The position numbers were made by a program, and so were the translations under genes. The notes under the pieces are model-generated. The model saw only the letters and a list, made by a program, of their open reading frames with translations. It searched no databases and had not been told where the DNA came from. Of a stretch of 64,000 nt of DNA, positions 9,292-17,663 are shown in pieces. The stretch is from Roseibacillus sp. (GTDB taxonomy: Bacteria > Verrucomicrobiota > Verrucomicrobiia > Verrucomicrobiales > Akkermansiaceae): positions 1-64,000 of the forward strand of contig JAPKFB010000022.1 in NCBI GenBank assembly GCA_028821775.1, written 5' to 3'. The number at the start of each line of letters is the position of its first letter. Within the stretch, counting starts at the first letter, position 1.

Positions 9292-9585
9292 TGCAACTAT
9301 GCCTACCACCCACGGGTGGAGAACCCCCTTCCTCCAATCAGCCTCTCGCGCTCGCCGGACCTGCCACCGTCAAACTCGTCACCGGTGGCGTGTGAGCTTT
9401 GCGAGTCGTGAAGACTAGGTAAGTCCCCTCTCATCTGAGAGTGAAGAATTATTCAGAGGTCTCGGTGCAACCGAAGCCCCTTTTTGGTAGAGCCCCGCTC
9501 TAACATCTTTAATGATAGGTGAAATTGAAGCCGCCCCGCAAATTCTACGCTTCAATTCTCCGCCCCCAGAGAGTGAACTCCCTCT

Positions 9586-10200
9586 GTGCACATCACGAGT
9601 TATGCGGGCGGACTTCTAGAAACCAACGGGTATCTTATTGAGAGCGAACAGGGAGCCGTCGCGATTGACGCACCCACGGGAATGTGGGCTTGGTGTCAGG
9701 AGAAAAAGGTGAAACCGACTGGTCTGTTGCTGACCCATCAGCACTTTGATCATGTCGACGACGCGGCAAAAATGCAGGCCGCGGGAATCCCGATCCATGC
9801 CGCCTCTCCTTTTCAGAGGGAGCTCCTCATTGAGGAGATGGTGCTCGAGTGGGGGCTCCCGCTCTCGGTGCAACCCTTCGAAGTCGATCATGTCTTCAGC
9901 ACCAAAGAGAGCCCCCTTAAGCTCTCCGGCATCGAGTTTGAACTCCGTGCGGTGCCAGGGCACTCCCCCGATTCTTTTGTGTTCCACGTGGCACTTTTTC
10001 AAAAAGTTTTTGCTGGAGACACCCTCTTCGCTGGGGGAGGCATGGGCCGATGCGACCTCCCTCTTGGAGACGGCAAACTCCTCCTGCGTTCGATTCGCGA
10101 GCAACTTCTGACCCTTCCGGACGAGACCGACGTCTTTCCAGGCCACGGTCCACCTACTACAATCGGGCGGGAAATTGTAAACAACCCGTATTTGCGCTGA
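9586..10200 (+). CDS. MBL-fold metallo-hydrolase (glyoxalase II-like)
   Basis: A 204-residue metallo-beta-lactamase-fold hydrolase. The dinuclear metal motif THQHFDH is at about residues 50-56. Further ligands lie in VPGHSPDSF (His), AGDTLF (Asp) and PGHGPPT (His). The size and final PGHGP motif resemble stand-alone glyoxalase II-like or persulfide-dioxygenase-like proteins of unknown substrate. The start is a GTG at 9586 (MHITSYAGG). It is probably cytosolic. It precedes the DUF4175-type gene by 102 bases and is not clearly part of that operon. Confidence 0.85.
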   Translation: MHITSYAGGLLETNGYLIESEQGAVAIDAPTGMWAWCQEKKVKPTGLLLTHQHFDHVDDAAKMQAAGIPIHAASPFQRELLIEEMVLEWGLPLSVQPFEVDHVFSTKESPLKLSGIEFELRAVPGHSPDSFVFHVALFQKVFAGDTLFAGGGMGRCDLPLGDGKLLLRSIREQLLTLPDETDVFPGHGPPTTIGREIVNNPYLR

Positions 10201-10302
10201 TTTCCCAACAAGAAGAGCGCCCAATTTCCAACTGGATTGCCGACGCCTCCTCTGCGAGACTCCGCCAGTTAGGCGAAGCACGCTCCGCCGACCTGTAAGC
10301 CG

Positions 10303-13044
10303 ATGCCCAAAGACGATTCTCCGACCGCGAAGCAGCAGCGTGCTCCGCTCCCCGAAAGCCTGAAGGGTCAGCTGAACACCTTCCGCGGCCAGCTATGGCG
10401 TGTGAAAGTGGCGGAGGCCATTCTAGCGGGCTGCTTTGGACTCCTCTTTTCTTATCTCCTCGTCTTTGGCTTGGATCGCCTCTGGGCCACGCCTCCCCTC
10501 GTGCGCCTCACCATCCTGATCGGGGGCACATCTTTCTTCGTCTTCTTCGCTCCCTATTGGATTCATCGTTGGGTCTTCGGCCACCGCCGCGAGGATCAAC
10601 TCGCCCGCCTGATCGCCCGCAAGTTTCCCCGCCTCGGTGATCGCCTGCTCGGAGTGGTGGAGCTGCAGAACCAAGAGGAAAGTAAGGAATCACTTTCCCC
10701 GGCACTCCGAAACGCCGCCATGCGTTCGGTGGCCTCCCAAGCGAAGGGTCGAAAATTTGAGAAAGCCCTCCCGAACGCCCGCCACCGAAGCTGGTCGTTG
10801 GTCGTCCTCGCGACCTTTGCCATCGCAGGCGCAGCTCTCGTCCTTGTTCCCAAGGTAGGCATGAATGCACTGAAGCGTTGGCTCCTCCCGCTCTCGGACA
10901 CCCCGCGCTACACCTTCACCAAGATCGACCCCTTCGCCGCAGAGATCATCGTGCCGCGCGGAGAACCGTTTGAGATCGAACTTACCTTGAGCTCGGATTC
11001 CGATAAGAGGCCCCCTCATGGAACCGCGCGTTTTGGCATCCAGGATCCGGTCAAGAGCCCACTCCGGGCCAATCGCAGTTACCTCTTCTCCTTCCCGGGA
11101 CAAGCCGAAGATGGAACGGTCTCGATCCAGATCGGAGACGCCCGCCAAGCAGTCCGGGTGATCCCGACGACCAGACCGACCATCGGGTCTGTAAGCGCCA
11201 ACGTTACTTATCCTGAATATCTGGAACTCAAAAATAAACGGTTGGACCTGCGCGCTGGCAGCATGTCGGTGGTGGTGGGAAGTCAGATTTCCTTGGAGGC
11301 CAATACGATTGAGAACCGAGCTCTTGATCTCGGCACCCTGACGGTGCGCATTCTCCCCAAGCTGAGTGCACGGGATGTCTTTGATGACTTGGAAGCCGAT
11401 CCCACCTCTCCCGAGGAAGAGAGCGTGGAAGAGAGCCTCCCCACGGAACCGGAGACCTTTGCCCTTCGCATTGTCGGCACCGCGATGTCTTCCCCTCCAA
11501 TCGTGATTGGCGATACTCCGACCGAACTTCAGCTCAATTGGCGCGATTCCTATGGACTGGACGATGACGGCGGTCACCGGGTCCGCGTGGAACCGCTCGA
11601 AGACCAAAACCCCACCGCCTACCTCCAAGGGGTGGAGCGTCAGCTCGTCATGCTGGCCACCGACACCGTGAGTTTCGAGATCCTCACCGAGGATGACTTT
11701 GGGGTGAGGGAAATTGGCTACGAATGGGCCGGTCAGTTCACCAAGCCTACGGACGAGACTCCTTCCCGGGGGGATCGCGTTCTCAAGAAGGGAGCCCCCG
11801 ACCTACGCCGGGTCTCGGAAAGAGTGGAGTTCTCCCCCTTCGCGCTGGAGATTCAGCCACAGAAACTCGTCGTGCGTGCCTTTGTGAAAGATTACTTCCC
11901 GGGACGGGGACGCATCTACTCCGAGCCCATCACGGTCTTTATTCTGACCAAGGACGAGCAGGCCCAACTTCTCAAGCAGCAGTTCGATCGCATCATCGGC
12001 GAGCTGGAAGACGCCGCCCGCCGCGAGCAAAACAATTTCGACGAGAACCGCCGTCTCGAGCAAGAGGCTCCAGAGGAACTGCAGGGCGATTCCAGCCAGG
12101 AACGCCTCGAGCAACAGGAGGCCAAGGAAGCCGAGAACGTCGAAAAAATGGAGGAGCTTTCCGAGCGTATGGAGCAGCTTCTTTCCGACGCCCTGCGCAA
12201 CGGAGAGGTCGACTCGGAGACGATGCAGAAGATGGCGGAGGCGATGCAGAACATGCAGGAGCTGAGCCAGCAGGATATGCCCCAGGTCGAGAAGGAACTT
12301 CGGGAATCCCAGGACGACCGCTCTACGCCCGAACAGGCCAAGAAGGATCTCCAGGAAGCCATTGAAGAGCAGGCCAAAGTGCTCGAGAAGATGCGCAAGA
12401 CGATTGAGAGCGCCAACGAAGCCAACGAGAATTTTGAAGCAAGCACCTTCATCAATCGCCTGCGCCGTGCGGCCTCTGAGGAGAACGGAATCGCATCCAC
12501 CCTCGTCAAGGCCATCGAAGCAGATCGAGGAGTAAGCACCATTGCCGGACTCACCATCGAGGAACTCGACCCCGCCGATCAACGCATCGTGGGAGAACTC
12601 TCCATGCAGCAGCGCCGGACCGCCTCCGACGTGCGATGGATCCAAGAAGACTTGGGCCATTTTTACGCCCGCACCCAGAAGGAGGAGCACAAGGAACTGA
12701 TGGAGGCCATGCAAACATCCCAAATCGATAGCGGACTTGAAGAAACCCGTGAGAAAATCGCCGTAAATCGCACCTTTGAAGCCATTGGTCGCGCCAAAAA
12801 GTGGGCCGCCAAGCTGACCGAATGGGCGGATATCCTCGATCCCCCCAAGGATCCCAGCGCTGGGGGGGGCGAGGGAGAGGGAGGCAACAACCAAGGACTC
12901 GACGACAACGATTTTGAGTTTATGTTAAAGATCATGAAGATGATTCAGACCGAGCAGGATATCCGGGCGCGCACGAGAGCCTTGGAACAACTGCGACGAA
13001 CTCTCCATCTTCAGGACGCTCCCAAGGACGACAACCTCAGATAA
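10303..13044 (+). CDS. DUF4175-like large membrane protein with coiled-coil C-terminus, 913 aa
   Basis: Three membrane segments are visible near the N-terminus: residues about 36-57, 67-85 and 164-184. A large periplasmic region follows. Its first half (about 185-540) is beta-rich and contains Ig-like segments (VSANVTYPEYLELKNKRLDL, FEILTEDDFGVREIGYEW). The second half (about 545-800) is very acidic and Gln-rich, predicted coiled coil (EQEAPEEL, MQKMAEAMQNMQEL). The arrangement resembles DUF4175-family proteins that accompany MoxR/DUF58 clusters in PVC and Bacteroidota-like bacteria, though no MoxR or DUF58 gene is in this window. It heads a same-strand block to 19021. Function is unknown; an envelope or chaperone-like role is inferred. 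Confidence 0.8.
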   Translation: MPKDDSPTAKQQRAPLPESLKGQLNTFRGQLWRVKVAEAILAGCFGLLFSYLLVFGLDRLWATPPLVRLTILIGGTSFFVFFAPYWIHRWVFGHRREDQLARLIARKFPRLGDRLLGVVELQNQEESKESLSPALRNAAMRSVASQAKGRKFEKALPNARHRSWSLVVLATFAIAGAALVLVPKVGMNALKRWLLPLSDTPRYTFTKIDPFAAEIIVPRGEPFEIELTLSSDSDKRPPHGTARFGIQDPVKSPLRANRSYLFSFPGQAEDGTVSIQIGDARQAVRVIPTTRPTIGSVSANVTYPEYLELKNKRLDLRAGSMSVVVGSQISLEANTIENRALDLGTLTVRILPKLSARDVFDDLEADPTSPEEESVEESLPTEPETFALRIVGTAMSSPPIVIGDTPTELQLNWRDSYGLDDDGGHRVRVEPLEDQNPTAYLQGVERQLVMLATDTVSFEILTEDDFGVREIGYEWAGQFTKPTDETPSRGDRVLKKGAPDLRRVSERVEFSPFALEIQPQKLVVRAFVKDYFPGRGRIYSEPITVFILTKDEQAQLLKQQFDRIIGELEDAARREQNNFDENRRLEQEAPEELQGDSSQERLEQQEAKEAENVEKMEELSERMEQLLSDALRNGEVDSETMQKMAEAMQNMQELSQQDMPQVEKELRESQDDRSTPEQAKKDLQEAIEEQAKVLEKMRKTIESANEANENFEASTFINRLRRAASEENGIASTLVKAIEADRGVSTIAGLTIEELDPADQRIVGELSMQQRRTASDVRWIQEDLGHFYARTQKEEHKELMEAMQTSQIDSGLEETREKIAVNRTFEAIGRAKKWAAKLTEWADILDPPKDPSAGGGEGEGGNNQGLDDNDFEFMLKIMKMIQTEQDIRARTRALEQLRRTLHLQDAPKDDNLR

Positions 13045-13088
13045 GGCGGGAAGCGACCCCTCTCCAGAAATCACCAACCGATCTAACC

Positions 13089-13511
13089 ATGAAGACATCC
13101 CGCAGACTAATGATGGCGTCAGTTGCCCTTGTTCTGTTGACCCCCAGCTGGGCGCAGAACGAGACCGCTCCTCCGAAGACAGAGGGGCCGGAAATCGACC
13201 TCCCAAAAATCGAGTATCCGAAGCCCGTCACCGAGGAGCAGAAAAAGGCGGCGGTGAACCACACCAAGGGATCGCAAAGCCTGGCCGGGGAACAGGACGA
13301 ACTTTCCGCTGACGTTCAGGAACTCATCGAGGAACAGACGAGCGAGAAAGTAATCAGCCTGCTCGAGTCCGTGGAAGAGATCATGGCTGAGGTGACCGGC
13401 TCCCTTGATGAAACCGATACCGGCGGGGGCACGATCGCAGCCGAAACCGAGATCATTGAAAAAATCTTTGAAGCCGCCGAGCAGCGAGCCCAACAAAACG
13501 GCGGCACATGA
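13089..13511 (+). CDS. Secreted acidic protein, N-terminal part of a TGA-split frame, 140 aa
   Basis: ATG 13089 opens a signal peptide (MKTSRRLMMASVALVLL, cleavage near SWA-Q). The mature part is acidic and helical (LIEEQTSEKVISLLESVEEIMAEV) and ends with EAAEQRAQQNGGT at a TGA (13509-13511). The very next codons continue in the same frame into the following entry without another stop. The two entries are most simply one 231-codon gene interrupted by a nonsense codon, or a sequencing error. It follows the DUF4175 gene by 44 bases and likely encodes its partner. No family recognised. Confidence 0.65.
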   Translation: MKTSRRLMMASVALVLLTPSWAQNETAPPKTEGPEIDLPKIEYPKPVTEEQKKAAVNHTKGSQSLAGEQDELSADVQELIEEQTSEKVISLLESVEEIMAEVTGSLDETDTGGGTIAAETEIIEKIFEAAEQRAQQNGGT

Positions 13512-13523
13512 CCAAACACCGGA

Positions 13524-13781
13524 ATGAGCATGGGTGCCATGCTCGATATGATGCAGCGGATGATGGGGCAACAGCCAGGCCAGGGACAAAAGCCGGGGAA
13601 CGCCGGCAATCAGGGAGGGGAAGGCAAAGGCGGCCCCTCTGACGCGCCCAACAAGGACCTCGCCAGTGCCGGTGAGGGCAATAAGGAAACGCGCCGCTTC
13701 GAGAAAAGCTCAGGCAAGGCAGGCGCAGGTCTCCCCCCCGAATTTCAGAAAGCCCTCGATGCCTACAACAGGAAGCGGTAG
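13524..13781 (+). CDS. C-terminal part of the TGA-split frame, Gly/Gln/Met-rich, 85 aa
   Basis: In the same frame as the preceding entry, with only PNTG between the TGA and the first ATG (13524). The sequence is low-complexity at first (MLDMMQRMMGQQPGQGQKPG, then glycine- and asparagine-rich), ending in a charged helix LPPEFQKALDAYNRKR. No signal peptide of its own, so on its own it would stay in the cytosol. That supports the view that it is the C-terminal half of one exported protein. Translational restart at the ATG is possible. The next gene starts 6 bases later. Confidence 0.5.
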   Translation: MSMGAMLDMMQRMMGQQPGQGQKPGNAGNQGGEGKGGPSDAPNKDLASAGEGNKETRRFEKSSGKAGAGLPPEFQKALDAYNRKR

Positions 13782-13787
13782 GCCATC

Positions 13788-14780
13788 ATGAAGACTGTTC
13801 TCGTTGCCGCCGCGGTGATCACACTGCTGGCGCCCGCAGAGGCTTGGGGGCAATCCTTGCCACGGCGTCAGGACGACCCGATTCCGCCTCAAGTGGACCC
13901 GATGTACGTCAAGGGCCTCCGCTTTCTTGCCCAGACCCAAAGCAAGGAAGGCAATTGGCCCGATCGCAATGGAACTGAGCCCGCAGTGGTGGGTCTCTGT
14001 GTCATGGCCTTCCTCGCTCACGGCGAAGATCCGAATCACGGACCTTACGCGAAGAACATTCGCCTTGGAATCGAGTTCATCATGGACAGCCAATCCGAGT
14101 CGAACGGCTATATTGGTTCCAGCATGTACAATCATGGTTTCGCCACCCTGGCTCTCGCCGAGGCATACGGAGTGTTGCGCGACAAACGGATCGCGGAGGC
14201 GCTCAAAAATGCCGTCGATCTGATTCTTTCGGCCCAGGAGCGCAATGGCCGGGGAGCTTGGCGCTATACTCCACAAAGTCCCGATGCCGACACCACTGTG
14301 ACTGGAGCACAGATGGTGGCCCTCTACGCCGCCCGCAATGCCGGATTGCCAGTGCCCGATGAAGCCTTCAAGAAAGGCCAGGCCTTTCTCAAGCGCTGCC
14401 GGGGTTCGGACGGCGGCTATGGCTACACTTCGGCGGGGAGCGGAAAACCCACCCTCACCGCAATCGGATCGCTCTGTCTCGCCCTCGGGAAGGACCGGGA
14501 CAGCAAGGGCTATCGCGCCAGCGTGGAATACCTCCGCAAGCGCATGACCTATCGTGATCGCTTCTACCCCTACTACTTCGAGTACTACATGTCGCAGGCT
14601 CTCTTTCACGCCGACGAAACGATCTGGAGCGAGTGGAACCTCAAAAATATCCGCTACCTCTCGGCCTTGCAGAGCCGGGAAGGCTCCTGGCCCGGAAACA
14701 AGGGCCCCGCCTTCAGCACGGCCGGCGCCCTCCTTTCCCTCGCCCTGAATTATCGCTTTCTTCCGATCTATGAAAAGTAA
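13788..14780 (+). CDS. Secreted prenyltransferase/squalene-oxidase-repeat protein, 330 aa
   Basis: A signal peptide (hydrophobic about 3-20, cleavage after AWG-Q) leads into an alpha-alpha barrel of the terpene-cyclase/squalene-oxidase repeat family. QW-type repeats are visible as QSKEGNW (about residue 47), QERNGRGAW (about 150) and QSREGSW near the C-terminus. A DADTTVTG segment sits where cyclases have their acidic motif. True cyclases are cytosolic or membrane-bound and larger (about 600 aa), so cyclase activity is doubtful here. Secreted members of this family are common in PVC bacteria without known function. The stop overlaps the next start by 11 bases. Confidence 0.85.
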   Translation: MKTVLVAAAVITLLAPAEAWGQSLPRRQDDPIPPQVDPMYVKGLRFLAQTQSKEGNWPDRNGTEPAVVGLCVMAFLAHGEDPNHGPYAKNIRLGIEFIMDSQSESNGYIGSSMYNHGFATLALAEAYGVLRDKRIAEALKNAVDLILSAQERNGRGAWRYTPQSPDADTTVTGAQMVALYAARNAGLPVPDEAFKKGQAFLKRCRGSDGGYGYTSAGSGKPTLTAIGSLCLALGKDRDSKGYRASVEYLRKRMTYRDRFYPYYFEYYMSQALFHADETIWSEWNLKNIRYLSALQSREGSWPGNKGPAFSTAGALLSLALNYRFLPIYEK

Positions 14781-16338
14781 GAATAGAGGGCTTTTCACCG
14801 CTACTAGAGCACTAGTATCACTCCTGGCGGGCGTTTTTCTGACCGTCGGCCCATCCTCCGGGGAGACGGAGAGGCCAAACAGCGATCTTCTCCGCTTTCA
14901 AAATGGAGACACTCTCCACGGACAGTTTCTCGGTCTGAAGGACACTGAAATTAGCTGGCGCCACTCCGAAGCCCGTGAAACGATCAAGCTCAAGACCAGT
15001 AAACTGCGCCGGATCGCGTTCAACGGTGGACGTTCCCGCAAAGTTCTTCGAAGCCTCTCTTTTGTTCACCTGGAGGGGGGTGATCGCATTCCGGGGACCA
15101 TCATAAGTCTGGATGCCGAGAACCTCATCATGGAGACCGAGTTCGCTGGCACCGTCACCATCCCGCGCAAATTTGTCAGCCAACTCTCCCCCAATCCACA
15201 TGGAGGCGCGCTTCACTACCTAGGCCCATTCTCAGCCGATGAGTGGACGGTGGCGGAGCCTCCTGCAAAGGAGGAAGACCCACCTCCTCTGCCCCAGGAG
15301 GAGAAGGAGAAGGAGGATCCCGCCGCGGCCCGGGAGGACCCCGAAAATATCGAGGAAGACCTTTGGGTCTTCAGCGCGGGGGCCTACTACAGCAATGGCC
15401 AACTTCCCATCGCGATTGACACCCGGGCCCCAGACAAGGCCCGGATCCGTTTCTCGCTCGCTTGGAGAAATCGTCTCAATGCCGCAATCGCCTTCCACGC
15501 CACCATGAGCCAACCGGAGCTCCCCGACGACAAGAAGAAGGACGACGTGGTGAAGATACCGAAAATCGCTCCCGGCAAGGCGGGAGGAACGGCGGGATTC
15601 GCTTACACCTACGGACACAGCTACGTACTCACGATTTATTCGAACTACGCTCAAATCTACCGCTGCGGATTCGACGAGGAGGGCAAAGCCGACATGGATC
15701 GCCTGTCAAATGCCAGTGCCAACTTGCGCTTGGAGGACGCTGGCCAGGCGGAATTCGAGCTCCGTTGCGATCGCGAAACGGGGATGATCATCCTTTTCGC
15801 CAATGGTCGCTTCGTCAGCCAATGGGAGGACCATCGGGGCTACGTCGCGACCGGTAGCCATCTTGCCTTTGCGGCCCAGGGTGTGAATTCACGCCTCCGG
15901 GTCTCCGATGTGGTGGTGACGTCCTGGAATGGTATGATGGACAGCGCGCAGAGCATGGAGGCCGAAGACCGGGACGTCATCCTGCTCACCAACGGGACCG
16001 ACCGCTTTTCAGGCGAATTGAGCGGCTTGAAGGATGGGATGTTCAGGGTCAAGGGATCCTACGCCGAAATGACGGTGCCCCAGGAAGACGTCCAGGAAAT
16101 TCGCCTCGCTCGCGAGAAGAGGACCCAGGAAAATGACGAAGAGAGCAGCCGGCAAAGGGTGCGCCTCCTTCTGCAGCCATACGGTCGCCTGACCTTGAGA
16201 CCTCTGGAGGCTAACGCGGAGCGCATGAACGCGCATCACCTGGCCATGGGTGAACTCAAAATCCATTTGGGCTATGCCAGCCTCATGGAGTTTTCATTCA
16301 GCAATAGTGTGCTTGATTTATGGGACGACGACTACTGA
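14770..16338 (+). CDS. Secreted paralogue 1: tandem NGDxLxG modules plus LamG-like domain, 522 aa
   Basis: A signal peptide covers about residues 1-30. Two modules of about 45-50 residues follow: LRFQNGDTLHGQFLGL (about 41) and FVHLEGGDRIPGTIISLDAENLIMETEF (about 98). Both match the NGDxLxG...L..L...L..tyaG pattern seen at the N-terminus of DUF481 proteins. An acidic Pro/Glu linker (about 163-195) leads to a beta-sandwich of LamG/DUF1080 type (about 198-395), including ILFANGRFVSQWEDH. Two more modules end the protein (VILLTNGTDRFSGELSGLKDG, LLQPYGRLTLRPL). Overlaps the preceding gene by 11 bases and shares one base pair region with the next start, indicating translational coupling. Role unknown. 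Confidence 0.75.
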   Translation: MKSKNRGLFTATRALVSLLAGVFLTVGPSSGETERPNSDLLRFQNGDTLHGQFLGLKDTEISWRHSEARETIKLKTSKLRRIAFNGGRSRKVLRSLSFVHLEGGDRIPGTIISLDAENLIMETEFAGTVTIPRKFVSQLSPNPHGGALHYLGPFSADEWTVAEPPAKEEDPPPLPQEEKEKEDPAAAREDPENIEEDLWVFSAGAYYSNGQLPIAIDTRAPDKARIRFSLAWRNRLNAAIAFHATMSQPELPDDKKKDDVVKIPKIAPGKAGGTAGFAYTYGHSYVLTIYSNYAQIYRCGFDEEGKADMDRLSNASANLRLEDAGQAEFELRCDRETGMIILFANGRFVSQWEDHRGYVATGSHLAFAAQGVNSRLRVSDVVVTSWNGMMDSAQSMEAEDRDVILLTNGTDRFSGELSGLKDGMFRVKGSYAEMTVPQEDVQEIRLAREKRTQENDEESSRQRVRLLLQPYGRLTLRPLEANAERMNAHHLAMGELKIHLGYASLMEFSFSNSVLDLWDDDY

Positions 16339-17663
16339 TGAACGCCAATTTTCGCCTCCTTCTTGCCTGCTCTCTTTCCTGCGCACCCGCCCTCTTCGCG
16401 GCCGATCTTATCAGCCTGAAAGACGGAAGCACTCTGCGCGGGACAGTCCGCTTAATCGACCAACATGGTACTGTCGTGTTAGATTCCACTCTCAGCGCCA
16501 AACCCATCCGGTTGAAAGGAGAAGCCCTGCGATCGATCAACTTCGACATCAAGGCTACCGCCCTCCAGAACCACAGCGAACTTCTCCATCTCACCAACGG
16601 AGACATTCTTCCAGGCACTCTCAAGTCCCTCGATCACGACAAGCTCACCTTTCATACTTGGTACGCGGGCGAGGTCACGCTCGAGCGAAAGTTCGCACAA
16701 GCCATCGACTTCGGTGTGTCGCCCCAGAAAATGGTTTATCAGGGCCCAAAGGGACTGTCTGAATGGAGCGCCAATGACGACTGGGAATTTGAAAATGGGA
16801 AACTGGTGTGTGATACCAGCGGCACGATTGCACTCGAGAGCATCCTACCCAAGCAGTTCATCCTGCGATTCAGGCTCGAGTGGGAGAACAGCCCGAACTT
16901 CCGCATCTATTTCTGCGACGACCACCTGAAGCGCACCGGAATTGCGGATCGCTATTACTTTGAATTCAACTCCGCTGGTTCACAACTCAAACGGCAAACT
17001 TCCGAGGGCGATCGCCAATGGTTCACCCTGGCCCAGTCCCACCAACGCCCCGAGGAGTTCAATGGCCGCGGAGTGGATGTGGAGTTGCGCGTGGATCGAA
17101 TCCGCCGCCAGATTTCCCTCTATCTCAATGGTGAGAAACTGCAGCGCACCCCGGACCCGATCGATAGCTTCCCGACCGGGACTGGGATCATGCTGCAGAG
17201 TCAAGCGGGCGGCGATTTGAAGAACATCATCCCACAGATCGAGATTTATGAATGGGATGCCATTACCGAGCTCCGGCGCAACGAGGGCCACGATGACCTC
17301 AAGACCGATGGACTGGTCGATGTGGAAGGCCAGCACATCAGTGGCACCGCCTTGCGCTTGGAGAAGGCCGATGGGAAGGCGCGGGTGGTCTTCGAAAGCC
17401 CCTTCAACAAGAAGGCCCTTGAAATCCGCACTCATCGAATTTCTTCGCTCTACTTCAAGACCGAGGGAGATCCTCCCAAAGAGCACACTCCCATCCGATT
17501 CAACCTCCGCGGTGGTGGAGAGCTGCAACTCTCCACCCTCGTTCTCGGGGAACGTAATCTTTCAGCCCAACATCCTCTCCTTGGCGAACTCACCCTCAGT
17601 CGGGAAGCTCTCGAACAACTCTTCGTCCGGCCCCCGGAAGAAGAATCCGATCAGATCCAATGA
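16338..17663 (+). CDS. Secreted paralogue 2: tandem NGDxLxG modules plus LamG-like domain, 441 aa
   Basis: The start ATG at 16338 overlaps the preceding TGA by one base. It gives a clean signal peptide (MNANFRLLLACSLSC, cleavage near LFA-A); an upstream in-frame start adds only 6 non-signal residues. The architecture is collinear with paralogues 1 and 3: LISLKDGSTLRGTVRLID, then LTNGDILPGTLKSLDHDKL and TWYAGEVTLERKF. A LamG/DUF1080-like sandwich follows (LSEWSANDDWEFENGKLVCD to LYLNGEKLQRTPD), then two C-terminal modules including FNLRGGGELQLSTLVLG. Sequence divergence from paralogue 3 is high, so the duplication is old. Confidence 0.75.
   Translation: MNANFRLLLACSLSCAPALFAADLISLKDGSTLRGTVRLIDQHGTVVLDSTLSAKPIRLKGEALRSINFDIKATALQNHSELLHLTNGDILPGTLKSLDHDKLTFHTWYAGEVTLERKFAQAIDFGVSPQKMVYQGPKGLSEWSANDDWEFENGKLVCDTSGTIALESILPKQFILRFRLEWENSPNFRIYFCDDHLKRTGIADRYYFEFNSAGSQLKRQTSEGDRQWFTLAQSHQRPEEFNGRGVDVELRVDRIRRQISLYLNGEKLQRTPDPIDSFPTGTGIMLQSQAGGDLKNIIPQIEIYEWDAITELRRNEGHDDLKTDGLVDVEGQHISGTALRLEKADGKARVVFESPFNKKALEIRTHRISSLYFKTEGDPPKEHTPIRFNLRGGGELQLSTLVLGERNLSAQHPLLGELTLSREALEQLFVRPPEEESDQIQ

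Noticed and set aside
11803-12894. Leucine-rich minus-strand frame inside the DUF4175-like gene
   Set aside because: It is the antisense of the coiled-coil region and has no independent features.
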